From: Siccirubricoccus deserti
Lineage (GTDB): Bacteria > Pseudomonadota > Alphaproteobacteria > Acetobacterales > Acetobacteraceae
Direction: 5' to 3'
Assembly: GCF_014283215.1 (NCBI RefSeq)
Contig: NZ_JACOMF010000031.1
Span: 1 to 64,000 of the forward strand
Length of the DNA stretch: 64,000 nt
How positions within the stretch are numbered: the stretch's first letter is position 1; the number at the start of each line of letters is the position of its first letter. Below are positions 1 through 8,344 of the stretch, piece by piece. Under the pieces are notes generated by a model. It saw only the letters and a list, made by a program, of their open reading frames with translations. It searched no databases and was not told where the DNA came from. Made by a program: the position numbers and the translations under genes.

Positions 1-1
1 A

Positions 2-122
2 ATCACCCGCTACATCCGCGACCACAACAGGGCCGCCAGGCCATTCGTCTGGACCAAACCTGCAGATACCATCCTCAGCAAGCTCGCCAGACTTCCTGCA
101 CCTTCTGAATGAGTCAGTGCAC
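2..122 (+). mobile_element. Right end of an IS630-family insertion sequence (partial)
   Basis: Bases 2-112 encode the last 36 residues of a transposase that starts outside the window. The end contains the arrangement DHNRAARPFVWTKPAD followed by ILSKLAR, which is the typical C-terminus of IS630-family (Tc1/mariner-like DDE) transposases. The stop codon is at 110-112. The probable right end of the element is at base 122, directly before a TA dinucleotide at 123-124, which is the expected IS630 target. The left end and the catalytic residues are not visible. Family assignment is from the C-terminal motif alone. Confidence 0.7.
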
Positions 123-124
123 TA

Positions 125-185
125 GGTTGATCGCCATTTCGACATAGGCGCGGCCTCCCGTGGCCAGGACGATGTACCCTTCCAT
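125..185 (-). pseudogene. 5' fragment of a gene interrupted by the IS630 element
   Basis: Read on the minus strand from an ATG at 185, about 20 codons give MEGYIVLATGGRAYVEMAIN before the frame runs into the insertion sequence and stops. The peptide has the look of a first beta strand plus glycine turn, as at the start of GT-A type glycosyltransferases, but it is too short to name. Its boundary coincides with the TA target and the end of the transposon, so it is best read as the severed start of a gene whose remainder lies left of the window, beyond the element. Confidence 0.4.
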
Positions 186-464
186 CAATACGCACCCCAT
201 TGCTAGGCAGACGACAGCATCAAAGCGTTCCTGACGCCACGGTCCGCCCATTTCCCGGTCGAATCCACCTCAGGATGGTTGCAGAGACACGACAATCCTA
301 CCCTGCTATCCTGAGACGAGAATGACTTCCCTGTCACTAAGGCCACTCGGGCATGACGCCAAGCCCGTCGCGGGCCACGCCATTTCCTGCCCGCGGCACC
401 GCAGGCCGGCGCGGGTGAAAGCATTCGAGGTTTGGTCCCGCCACCGCATTCGCCAGGCGCCCGG
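186..464. other. Gene-poor stretch before ydcF
   Basis: No reading frame here has good codon usage or a recognisable product. Together with the truncated gene before it, the stretch looks like eroded DNA next to the insertion sequence. It must hold the promoter of the YdcF-like gene, but no convincing -35/-10 pair was found. Confidence 0.4.
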
Positions 465-1226
465 ATGTACCTCCAATCCACACTGACCTCCTTCCTCTTG
501 CCGCCGCTGCTGCTGGCGCTGCTGGCGCTGGCCGGCGGGCTGCTCGCTTGGCGCGGCCGGCGCTTTGGTGGCGCGCTGGCCGTCGCGGCCGCGCTGCTGC
601 TGCTGGTCCTGGCCACTCCCCTCTGCGCCGGTCTGCTCTACGCCTCGCTGGAGCGGGAGATTCGCCCGGGCGAGGCGGTTCCCGCCACCACAGCGGTGCC
701 GGGCGCCATCATCATCCTCGCCGGGGAGGCTGCCTGGTCGCGCGACGCCCCCGGCGTCGGCCCGCTGACCCTGGAGCGGATGCGCGCCGGCGCCGCGCTG
801 CACCGCGCCACCGGGCTGCCGCTGCTGGTCTCCGGAGGGCCGCTCGGGCGCGGTGATCCACCGATCGCGGCGCTGATGGCGGCGAGCCTCGCCGCCGATT
901 TCGGCGTCGAGACCCGGTGGCAGGAGGACCGCTCGGCCGACACCCGGCAGAACGCCCTGTTCAGCGCGGCGCTGCTGCGGCGGGAGGGGATCGGCGCCGC
1001 CTGGCTGGTCACCCACGCCTGGCACATGCCGCGGTCGCAGGAAGCTTTCACCCGGGCCGGCCTGCCGACCCTCGCCGCCCCGGTGCGGCTCGACCGCCTG
1101 CCGCGCTGGGAGGCGCGGGAGTTCATGCCCCGGCCGGACCGGCTAGCCCAGAGCTGGTACGCGCTGCGCGAATGGGCCGGGCGGCTGGTCTATGCGCTGC
1201 GCGATGGGGGGACCGCCGCCCCCTGA
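465..1226 (+). CDS. YdcF/SanA-like DUF218 membrane protein
   Basis: A 253-residue protein with two N-terminal membrane segments (about residues 8-28 and 36-57) followed by a DUF218 (YdcF/ElyC/SanA) domain. Family hallmarks are visible: AIIILAGE on the first strand, LLVSGGPLG, the DRSADTRQNA stretch and VTHAWHMPRS. Members of this family sit in the cell envelope and have been linked to envelope integrity and undecaprenyl-phosphate metabolism, but the reaction is unsettled. The ATG at 465 is chosen over a TTG at 432 because the upstream extension is proline-rich and not conserved-looking. The gene converges on mutY, with six bases between the stops. Confidence 0.85.
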   Translation: MYLQSTLTSFLLPPLLLALLALAGGLLAWRGRRFGGALAVAAALLLLVLATPLCAGLLYASLEREIRPGEAVPATTAVPGAIIILAGEAAWSRDAPGVGPLTLERMRAGAALHRATGLPLLVSGGPLGRGDPPIAALMAASLAADFGVETRWQEDRSADTRQNALFSAALLRREGIGAAWLVTHAWHMPRSQEAFTRAGLPTLAAPVRLDRLPRWEAREFMPRPDRLAQSWYALREWAGRLVYALRDGGTAAP

Positions 1227-1232
1227 GCAGGT

Positions 1233-2318
1233 TCAGCCATCCTTCCAGGGCAGCGCCAGCAGCTTCCGCATGACCGTCGGAAGCGCTGCTTCCGCCGTGG
1301 CCAGAGGGCGGGCCTCCAGCCCCTCCGCCGGATCGACCATCGGGACCGTGGCGGTGAACAGCCGCATCTCCAGCTCGAAATGGGTGAAGCCGTGTCGCGC
1401 CAGCCCCAGCACCGGGCGCCAGGCCGGGCCCTGAACCGGGGCCAGCGCCAGCGCCTCCGCCGTGCCCCAGGGGGTGTCGCGCCAGGGCGTGCCGGGCAGT
1501 TCCAGCATGCCGCCGAGCAGCCCGCGCGGCGGCCGGCGCCGCAGCAGCACCAGCCCGGCCGCGTCGCGCAGCAGGAAATGCGCGCCATGCCGCAGCGGTC
1601 GCGCCCGCTTCGGCGATTTGCGCGGCAGCATCGCCTGGATGCCTGCCCGCTGCGCCGCGCAGCCGCCGCGCCAGGGGCAGAGGGCGCAGGCCGGTGACCG
1701 CGGCGTGCAGATGGTGGCGCCGAGGTCGAACAGCGCCTGGGCGAAGTCCCCCGGCCGCGCCCGCGCCGCTGGATCCGCCATGAAGCCGGCGGCCAGGGCG
1801 GCGAGCCGTGGCTTGATCGCCGGCAGAGGCATCTCCTCCGCGGCGAGGCGCGCCACCACCCGCTCCACATTGCCATCCACCGGCACCACCGGCTCGCCGA
1901 AGGCGATGGCGGCGATGGCGGCGGCGGTATAGGCGCCGATTCCGGGCAGCGCCCGCAGCCCCTCGGCGTTTCGGGGAAAGCCGCCCAGCGCCACCACCTG
2001 GCGGGCGCAGGCATGCAGGTTGCGGGCCCGGGCGTAGTAGCCGAGCCCGGCCCATTCCTCCATCACCGCCGCCTCCGGCGCTGCCGCCAGCGCCGCGATA
2101 TCAGGGAAGCGCGCCAGGAAGCGCTCGAACCGCGGCCCGACCGCGGCGACCGTCGTCTGCTGCAGCATGATCTCCGACAGCCAGACCCGGTACGGCTCGG
2201 CACGGCCGTCGCTGGTACGGAAGGGCAGCACCCGGCGATGCCGGTCATACCAGTCGAGCAGCGGCGCGGCCTCAGGTAGGATGGCGGCCGGGCCGGGCGG
2301 CGGGGCGGCACGCGTCAT
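1233..2318 (-). CDS. mutY: A/G-specific adenine DNA glycosylase MutY
   Basis: A 361-residue base-excision repair enzyme that removes adenine mispaired with 8-oxoguanine. The helix-hairpin-helix glycosylase domain fills the first 220 residues: the catalytic Glu lies in SEIMLQQTTV, the hairpin in LPGIGAYTAAAIAAIAFG and the catalytic Asp in VPVDGNVERV. The [4Fe-4S] ligands follow the family spacing C-X6-C-X2-C-X5-C (CTPRSPACALCPWRGGC). The C-terminal 120 residues form the NUDIX-like 8-oxoG recognition domain. It is divergent from dciA with only 29 bases between the two start codons, so the promoters must overlap the coding regions. This gene order recurs in alphaproteobacteria. Confidence 0.95.
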   Translation of the reverse strand: MTRAAPPPGPAAILPEAAPLLDWYDRHRRVLPFRTSDGRAEPYRVWLSEIMLQQTTVAAVGPRFERFLARFPDIAALAAAPEAAVMEEWAGLGYYARARNLHACARQVVALGGFPRNAEGLRALPGIGAYTAAAIAAIAFGEPVVPVDGNVERVVARLAAEEMPLPAIKPRLAALAAGFMADPAARARPGDFAQALFDLGATICTPRSPACALCPWRGGCAAQRAGIQAMLPRKSPKRARPLRHGAHFLLRDAAGLVLLRRRPPRGLLGGMLELPGTPWRDTPWGTAEALALAPVQGPAWRPVLGLARHGFTHFELEMRLFTATVPMVDPAEGLEARPLATAEAALPTVMRKLLALPWKDG

Positions 2319-2347
2319 GCCGGGGCGGTCGGGAACGGGTGGAGCAT

Positions 2348-2836
2348 ATGGCGAAGGATAGCCCGGATCGGGGAAATGCCAGCGGTGCCCAGGCGCGCAG
2401 CCCCTATGGGCCGCGCCCGCTCGGCCAGCTGATCCCGCCGCTGACCCGGCCGGTGTTCCGCAAGAAGAGCCCCGGCGGCGCCACGCTGATGGCGGATTGG
2501 CCGGCGGTGGTCGGCCCAGCGCTGGCCGCAGTGACCACGCCGAAGCGGCTTTCGGCCGGCACGCTGACCGTCGGCTGCGTCGGTCCGGTGGCGATGGAGC
2601 TGAGCCATCTGGCGCCGCAGCTTATCGCCCGGATCAATGCCCATCTCGGCCGGGTGACGGTGGAGCGGTTGCGCTTCGTACAGCAGGCCGGCACCGTGCC
2701 GGCGGCCGCCCCGCGCCGCCCCCCGGATACGCCGTTGCCGCCGCAGGTCGAGGCCGCGGTCGCCAGCCTGCCGCCGGGCGAGTTGCGCGAAGCGCTGGCA
2801 AAGCTGGCGCGAGGCGTCTATCGGAGCCGCGGCTAG
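2348..2836 (+). CDS. dciA: DciA-like DUF721 protein
   Basis: A 162-residue DUF721 protein. The fold is seen at about residues 17-110, with the typical start PLGQLIPPLTRPVFRKK, the central WPAVVGPALAAVTTPKRL and the strand GTLTVGCVGPVAMELSH. DciA proteins recruit or load the replicative helicase DnaB in bacteria without DnaC/DnaI. The C-terminal 40 residues are proline-rich and probably flexible. ATG at 2348 is preferred over an upstream GTG at 2339. The position between mutY and the dsbA-like/smc pair is a conserved alphaproteobacterial arrangement and supports the family call. The helicase-loading role is carried over from the family. Confidence 0.8.
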   Translation: MAKDSPDRGNASGAQARSPYGPRPLGQLIPPLTRPVFRKKSPGGATLMADWPAVVGPALAAVTTPKRLSAGTLTVGCVGPVAMELSHLAPQLIARINAHLGRVTVERLRFVQQAGTVPAAAPRRPPDTPLPPQVEAAVASLPPGELREALAKLARGVYRSRG

Positions 2837-2980
2837 TCGCCTGCCGCTGATTCTGCCCGCGATTCTCAGGGGTGGAGGCGGCCGGTCGATGGTTTGCTAC
2901 TCTGCTGGTCGCACCCGGGCGGATTCGGCGCCCGTACCCACCCACGCCCCCGGCAGCCGGGGGAGAACCCCGGAGGCCGC

Positions 2981-3604
2981 ATGATCCTGCCCCGTCGCTC
3001 CCTGCTCGCCGCCACGGCGCTTGCCGCCGGCACCCCGGCCCTGGTCCGGGCCCAGCCCGCCGATCCGCGGCTTGGCGAACGCGGCGTCGGCGCCGCCGAT
3101 GCGCCGGTGCGGGTGCTGGAATTCTTCTCCCTCACCTGCAGCCATTGCGCTCAATTCCACCGCGACACCTTCCCCCGGGTGAAGGCGGAGATTCTGGACA
3201 AGGGCGCCGCCCGGCTGGTCTGGCGCGACTTCCCGCTCGACCGGCTGGCGCTGACTGCCGCCGCCGTCGCCCGTTCCCTCCCCGCCGAGCGCTACGAGGG
3301 CTTCATCGGCACGTTGCTGGCCAACCAGGATCGCTGGGCCTTCGGCCGAGGCGAAACGATGAACGCCCTGGCCGGCATGGCGGCGCTGGCCGGCATGTCG
3401 CGGACGAAATTCGACGAGGTGGTGGCCGATGAGGCGCTGGCCCGCGGCATCATGGAGCAGCGGTCGGTGGCGGAGCGCGAGTTCAACATCCAGGCGACGC
3501 CCAGCTTTTCCTTCCAGGCCACCGGCCGGCCGCCGCGCAACCAGTCCGGCAGTGTCACCTTCGAGCGCTTCCAGGCGCTGGTCGAGGAGGCGAAGCGGGC
3601 TTGA
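2981..3604 (+). CDS. DsbA-family thiol:disulfide oxidoreductase
   Basis: A 207-residue periplasmic thioredoxin-fold protein. A Tat-like/Sec signal is present (MILPRRSLLAATALAAG, cleavage near ALVRAQ, residue 25). The redox motif is CSHC at residues 53-56 in FFSLTCSHCAQFH, with the alpha-helical insertion and the cis-Pro loop (QATPSFSF) afterwards, as in DsbA/DsbG-like thioredoxin_4 proteins. It should form or shuffle disulfides in exported proteins. The start at 2981 is chosen for the signal peptide. Its stop overlaps the TTG start of smc (TTGA), so the two genes are probably translationally coupled; this dsbA/smc pairing recurs in alphaproteobacteria although the functions look unrelated. 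Confidence 0.85.
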   Translation: MILPRRSLLAATALAAGTPALVRAQPADPRLGERGVGAADAPVRVLEFFSLTCSHCAQFHRDTFPRVKAEILDKGAARLVWRDFPLDRLALTAAAVARSLPAERYEGFIGTLLANQDRWAFGRGETMNALAGMAALAGMSRTKFDEVVADEALARGIMEQRSVAEREFNIQATPSFSFQATGRPPRNQSGSVTFERFQALVEEAKRA

Positions 3605-6600
3605 GCGAAACGCCGCCCGCAGCGTTGGCCGAGCCGACACCGGAAGAATCGACACCCGCCGGGTCGCCCCCGGCCGGGACGGCGACGGCTGGGTTGAAGG
3701 CGGCGGAGCCTGATCAGGCCGAGCCGGCGCCGGAGGGAGAGACGCCTGGGAATGCGCCGCGCCGCCTCGCACCGCGCGCGACCCTGGCCCGGCTGCGCAT
3801 CGCCGGCTTCAAATCCTTCGCCGAGGCGACAACGGTCGAGGTACTGCCCGGCCTGACCGGCATTGTCGGGCCGAATGGCTGCGGCAAGTCGAACGTGGTC
3901 GAGGCGCTGCGCTGGGCGATGGGCGAGACCTCCGCCCGCTCCATGCGCGGCGGCGAGATGGAGGATGTGATCTTCGCCGGCACCGCGACCCGGCCGGGCC
4001 GCAACCTCGCCGAGGTCACGCTCTTCCTGGAGGAGGCCGCAGGCCTTGCCCCGCCGCCGCATGCCGACAGCCCCGAACTGGAGATCATTCGCAAGATCGC
4101 CCGCGGCGAGGGCTCGGCCTTCCGGGTGAACGGCCGCGAGGTCCGAGCGCGCGATGTGCAGACCATGTTTGCCGATCTCGGCAGCGGCGCCCGCGCCTCC
4201 GCCATGGTCAGCCAGGGCCGGGTCGCGGCGATGATCGGCGCCAAGCCGGAGGAGCGCCGGCAGGTACTGGAGGAGGCGGCCGGCATCAGCGGCCTCCGCG
4301 CCCGCCGGCACGAGGCGGAGCTGAAGCTGCGCCAGGCCGAGACCAACCTGACCCGGTCGGAGGATCTGCTCGGCCAGATCGATACCCAACGCCAGGGGCT
4401 GCAGCGCCAGGTTCGCCAGGCCAATCGCTACCGCAACCTCTCCGGCCTCGTGCGCCAGGCCGAGGCGGAATGGCTGGCGTTGCTGCGCGCCCGGGCGGAG
4501 GCCGCGCTGGCCGTGGCCCGCGATGGCTTCAACGCCGCCAGCGCCGCCACCCGCCAGGCCGAGGCCGCCGCCGAAGCGGCGGCGATCCGCAGCTTCGAGG
4601 CGGAGAAGGCGCTGACCCCCGGCCCGCACGGGTTGCGCGAGACCGAGGCCCAGGCCCGCACAGCGCTGGAGCGCCGGCGGGTCGAGGCCGAGGGGCTGGA
4701 GGCGGAGGAGCAGCGCGCCCGTGCCGCCCTGGAGGCCGCCGAGCAGAGGTTGGCTCAGCTCGACCGCGACCTCACGCATGCCCAGGCGGTGGCGGCCGAT
4801 GCCGCGGCCGCGGCGAAGCGGCTGGCGGAAGAGGCCGCGGTGCTGGCGGCGGCCGAGGCCAGCCTGCCGGAGCGTCTCGCCGCCGCCGAAGCCACCCTGG
4901 CCGAAGCCGCCGATACGGCGCGCGAGGCCGAGCGCACCGCCAATACCGCGACCGAGGAGGCGGCGCAGGTCGCCGCCCGCGCCAATGCCGCCGCCGCCGA
5001 ACTGGCCGCCACCGGCCAGCGCGCCCGCCGGCTGGCGGAGCAGCGCACGGCCCTGGCGGCCGAGCACGCCGCCAGCCTCGCCGCGCTGGTGCCGCCGGAG
5101 CGGCTGGCGGCGGCCCAGGCCGAGGCGGTGGCCGCCGAGGCCAGCCTCGCCGCGGCCCGCGCCACACTTGAGGCGGCCGAAGCCGCCCGCGCCGCCGCCC
5201 AGGACACCCACGCCACCGCCCGCCGCGACGCCACTGCTGCCGAGGCCGAGGCCAACCGGCTCGGCGCTGCCCGGGATGAGGCGGCGCTGCGCGCCAGCCG
5301 CATCGCCGTCCAGCACGCCAGCCTCACCACCGAGCACGCCGCGGCGACGGCCGAGCTGGTGCCGGTGGAACGCCTCGCCGCCGCCGAACAGGCCGCCCGT
5401 GCCGCCGAGGCCACGCTGGCCGAGGCCCGTGCCGCGCTGGAAGCCGCCGAGGCCCGCCGCGCCGCGGCCCAGGAAGCCCATGCCGCCGCCCGCCGCCGCA
5501 TGGCCGATGCCGAGGCGGTGCGGGAGCGTGCCGCCGCCGAGCACGCCAGCGCCGCCCAGCGCGCCAGCCAGGCCGCGGCGCAGCACGCCCGGCTGGCCGC
5601 CGAGCGCGATGCCGCCTGCGCTGCGCTGGTGCCGCCGGAGCAGGTTGCCGCGGCGCAGGCCGAGGCTGCCGGGGCCGAGGCGGCACTGGCCGCCGCGCTC
5701 GCCGCAGTCGGTGAGGCCGAGGCTGCTCGCGCCGCCGCCGCCGCTCGCCAGGCCGAGGCCCGCGGTGCCGCCGCCGAGGCCGAGGCCGCCCGCACCCGCG
5801 CCGCCGCCGAGGTGCAGGCGCTGACCGAGACCCTGGCCGCCGGAGACCGCGCCGGCAGCAGCGCCCCGCCGGTGCTGGAGGCGGTGGCGGTCCCGCCCGG
5901 GCTGGAAGCCGCGCTCGGCGCCGCCCTGGGCGAGGCGCTGGATAGCCCGACCGATGCCGCCGCCGCCCGCCATTGGCGCAGCCTGCCGCCCTTTGCCGCC
6001 CCGCCGCCGCTGCCGGCCGGGCTGACCCCGCTTTCCACCCTGGTCGAGGCGCCGGCGGCACTGGCTCGCGCGCTGTCCCAGGTCGGGCTGCTGGAAGACG
6101 GCGCCGATGGCGCCGCCGCCCAGGCATTGCTGGCGCCGGGCCAGGCGGCGGTGGCGCGGGATGGCGCGGTCTGGCGCTGGGATGGTCACACCGCTCGCGC
6201 CGATGCGCCCAACCCCGGCGCGGTACGCTTGCAGCAGCGCAACCGGCTGCGCGCCGCCGAGGCGCGGCTGGCCGCGGCGACCACCGCCGCCGGCAAGGCA
6301 CGGACCGAAAGCGGCGAGGCCGCCGCCGCCGAGGCCGCGGCCGTTGCCGCCGAGGCCGCCACCCGCGACGCGCGCCGCACCGCCGAGGCGCGGCTGGCCG
6401 GCGCCCGGGCCGAGGCCAGCCGCCTTGCCGCCGCCGCCGCCGAGGCGGAAAGCCGCCTGGGCGCGCTGGAGCCGCAGCTCGAACGCCTCGCCACCGAACA
6501 GGCCGAGGCCGCCGCCGCCGCCGAGGCCGCCGCCGCGGCGCTGGCCGGGCTGCCGGACCCCGAGGCGGCGATCGCCGAGTATGATCTGGCGGCACAGGCG

Positions 6601-8331
6601 GAAACCGAGGCGGCCGCCGCCGAGACCGCCGCCCGCGACACCCGCGCCGAGGCGGAGATGGGGTTGCAGCGCAGCCGCAGCGCCGCCGCCGCCCTGGCCG
6701 CCGCCGCCACGCGGGCGGAGAGCCGGGTCCAGGCGCTGGCTCCGCAACTCGCCCGGCTGGCTGCCGAGCGGGCGGCGGCGGAAGCGTCGCTGGCCGAGGC
6801 GCAAGCCGCCGAACTGCCCGACCTCGCCGCCCTGGCCGCCGCCGCCGGCGCCGCCCAGGCCGCGGAAGCCGAGGCCCAGGCCGCCGAGGCCGCCGCCCGC
6901 ACCGCCCGCGCCGCCGCCGAGGCCGCGCTGGTCAGCACGCGGGAGGCGGCCACCTGCCTCGCCGCCGAGGCCGCCCAGGCCAGCAGCCGGGCCGATGCGC
7001 TGGCGCCGCAGCTCGAACGCGCCGAGGCTGAGCTGGCCGAGGCCGAGGCGGCGCATTCCCGTGCCGAGGCCGCCCAGGCAGCGCTGCCCGACCTCGCTGC
7101 CATCCGCGCCGGGGTGGATGCCGCCCGCGCCGCCCTCTCCGCTGCCCGCGCCGCCGAGGGCAGCGCCCTCGAAGCCCTGGCCGGGCTAAGGGCGGAGCGG
7201 GAGCGGAATGCCGGCCGCCGCGCCACCCTGGCCGCTGAGCAGGCGGATTGGGACAGCCGCAGCGCCGATGCCGCCAGCCGCTTGGCCGACCTCCGCACCC
7301 GCCAGGCCGAGGCCGCCGCCGCCCGCGAGGCGCTGGCTGAGGCGCCCGAGGCCGCCGCCGCCCGCCGCCGTCAGGCCGGCAGCGGGCTGGCCGAGGTCGA
7401 GGCCGCGCATGCCATCGCGGCCGCCGCCCTGGCCGCCGCCGAGGCCGAGCTGCGGGCGGCGACCGAGGCGCGGCGCCAGGCCGATGCCGCCTTCGCCGCT
7501 GCCCGCGAGGCCCAGCTTCGCGCCGAGGGCGCCGCCGAGCAGGCTACGGTGGCGGCCGAGGCGGTGGAGGCGCGGGTGGCGGAACGGCTGGGCGAGGGTG
7601 CCGCCCTGCCGCCGCCGGAGGAGCTGTCCGATGCTGCCGAGGACAAGGCCCGCCGCAAGCTGGAACGCCTGACCCGCGAGCGGGAGGAGATGGGGCCGGT
7701 CAACCTCCGCGCCGAGGTCGAGATGGCGGAGATCGAGGCGCGCATCGGCCAGATCACCACCGAGCGGGAGGAGATCGGCAGCGCCATTGCCAAGCTGCGC
7801 GGCTCCATTGGCCATCTGAACCGGGAGGGGCGGGAGCGGCTGCGGGAGGTGTTCACCCGGGTGGATACCGAATTCCGTGGCTTGTTCAGCCGGCTGTTCG
7901 GCGGCGGCCGGGCGCATCTGGCCCTGGTCGGCAGCGACGATCCGCTGGAGGCGGGGCTTGAGATCTATGCCGAGCCGCCGGGCAAGAAGCTCTCGGCGCT
8001 GTCGCTGCTCTCCGGCGGCGAGCAGGCGCTGACCGCGCTGTCGCTGATCTTCGCGGTGTTCCGCTGCCAGCCGGCGCCGGTCTGCGTGCTGGACGAGGTG
8101 GATGCGCCGCTCGACGACGCCAATGTGGAGCGGCTCTGCGACCTGCTGGTCGGCATGGCGGAGGAAGGCGGCACCCGCTTCCTGATCGTCACCCACCACC
8201 CGCTGACCATGGCGCGGATGCACCGGCTGTACGGCGTGACGATGCAGGAACGCGGCGTCAGCCGGCTGCTGAGCGTCGATCTCGGGCGGGCGGTGGAACT
8301 GGCGGAAGGGCCGGTGGCCGCGGCGCGGTAG
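3601..8331 (+). CDS. smc: Chromosome-partition ATPase Smc, extended
   Basis: A 1576-residue condensin ATPase, about 400 residues longer than the usual 1150-1200. Order: Pro/Glu-rich tail (1-58); ABC-like N-half with Walker A GPNGCGKSN at about 90-98; N-terminal coiled-coil arm to about 750; small hinge about 756-880 (ends near GHTARADAPNPGAVRLQQRN); return arm; C-half with the signature LSGGEQALT at about 1470 and Walker B VCVLDEVDAPLDD at about 1494. Both arms are very Ala/Glu-rich and carry tandem repeats (listed separately), which explain most of the extra length. Translation starts at a TTG overlapping the dsbA-like stop. Smc organises and segregates the chromosome with ScpA/ScpB, which are not in the window. 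Confidence 0.95.
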   Translation: MSETPPAALAEPTPEESTPAGSPPAGTATAGLKAAEPDQAEPAPEGETPGNAPRRLAPRATLARLRIAGFKSFAEATTVEVLPGLTGIVGPNGCGKSNVVEALRWAMGETSARSMRGGEMEDVIFAGTATRPGRNLAEVTLFLEEAAGLAPPPHADSPELEIIRKIARGEGSAFRVNGREVRARDVQTMFADLGSGARASAMVSQGRVAAMIGAKPEERRQVLEEAAGISGLRARRHEAELKLRQAETNLTRSEDLLGQIDTQRQGLQRQVRQANRYRNLSGLVRQAEAEWLALLRARAEAALAVARDGFNAASAATRQAEAAAEAAAIRSFEAEKALTPGPHGLRETEAQARTALERRRVEAEGLEAEEQRARAALEAAEQRLAQLDRDLTHAQAVAADAAAAAKRLAEEAAVLAAAEASLPERLAAAEATLAEAADTAREAERTANTATEEAAQVAARANAAAAELAATGQRARRLAEQRTALAAEHAASLAALVPPERLAAAQAEAVAAEASLAAARATLEAAEAARAAAQDTHATARRDATAAEAEANRLGAARDEAALRASRIAVQHASLTTEHAAATAELVPVERLAAAEQAARAAEATLAEARAALEAAEARRAAAQEAHAAARRRMADAEAVRERAAAEHASAAQRASQAAAQHARLAAERDAACAALVPPEQVAAAQAEAAGAEAALAAALAAVGEAEAARAAAAARQAEARGAAAEAEAARTRAAAEVQALTETLAAGDRAGSSAPPVLEAVAVPPGLEAALGAALGEALDSPTDAAAARHWRSLPPFAAPPPLPAGLTPLSTLVEAPAALARALSQVGLLEDGADGAAAQALLAPGQAAVARDGAVWRWDGHTARADAPNPGAVRLQQRNRLRAAEARLAAATTAAGKARTESGEAAAAEAAAVAAEAATRDARRTAEARLAGARAEASRLAAAAAEAESRLGALEPQLERLATEQAEAAAAAEAAAAALAGLPDPEAAIAEYDLAAQAETEAAAAETAARDTRAEAEMGLQRSRSAAAALAAAATRAESRVQALAPQLARLAAERAAAEASLAEAQAAELPDLAALAAAAGAAQAAEAEAQAAEAAARTARAAAEAALVSTREAATCLAAEAAQASSRADALAPQLERAEAELAEAEAAHSRAEAAQAALPDLAAIRAGVDAARAALSAARAAEGSALEALAGLRAERERNAGRRATLAAEQADWDSRSADAASRLADLRTRQAEAAAAREALAEAPEAAAARRRQAGSGLAEVEAAHAIAAAALAAAEAELRAATEARRQADAAFAAAREAQLRAEGAAEQATVAAEAVEARVAERLGEGAALPPPEELSDAAEDKARRKLERLTREREEMGPVNLRAEVEMAEIEARIGQITTEREEIGSAIAKLRGSIGHLNREGRERLREVFTRVDTEFRGLFSRLFGGGRAHLALVGSDDPLEAGLEIYAEPPGKKLSALSLLSGGEQALTALSLIFAVFRCQPAPVCVLDEVDAPLDDANVERLCDLLVGMAEEGGTRFLIVTHHPLTMARMHRLYGVTMQERGVSRLLSVDLGRAVELAEGPVAAAR
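5086..5820 (+). repeat. 270-bp tandem repeats in the N-terminal Smc arm
   Basis: Three in-frame units begin with LVPPERLAAA (base 5086), LVPVERLAAA (5356) and LVPPEQVAAA (5626); the starts are exactly 270 bases (90 residues) apart. Units one and two align without gaps at about 54 of 90 residues. A shorter related unit starts at 4864 (LPERLAAAEATL), 74 residues before the first. The third unit is cut short where the hinge begins. Confidence 0.8.
6463..7190 (+). repeat. Matching repeats in the C-terminal Smc arm
   Basis: Units start with ALEPQLERLA (base 6463), ALAPQLARLA (6733) and ALAPQLERAE (6997). Spacings are 270 and 264 bases (90 and 88 residues), almost the same period as in the opposite arm. 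They follow the hinge, so the two repeat blocks would lie side by side when the arms fold back on each other. Confidence 0.7.
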
Positions 8332-8344
8332 GTGCCTCCATCCC

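Noticed and set aside
3292-7056. A 1254-codon open frame on the strand opposite smc, Gly/Arg/Leu-rich
   Set aside because: It exists because the Ala/Glu-rich smc codons (GCC, GAG, GCG) have no stop-forming complements. It crosses the dsbA-like gene and has no domain, start signal or codon pattern of its own.
4164-7600. Search for CRISPR-like arrays prompted by the many short GCCGCC-rich repeats
   Set aside because: The repeats are coding (Ala/Glu heptads of the Smc arms), not direct repeats with unique spacers. No array with regular spacers was found anywhere in the window.
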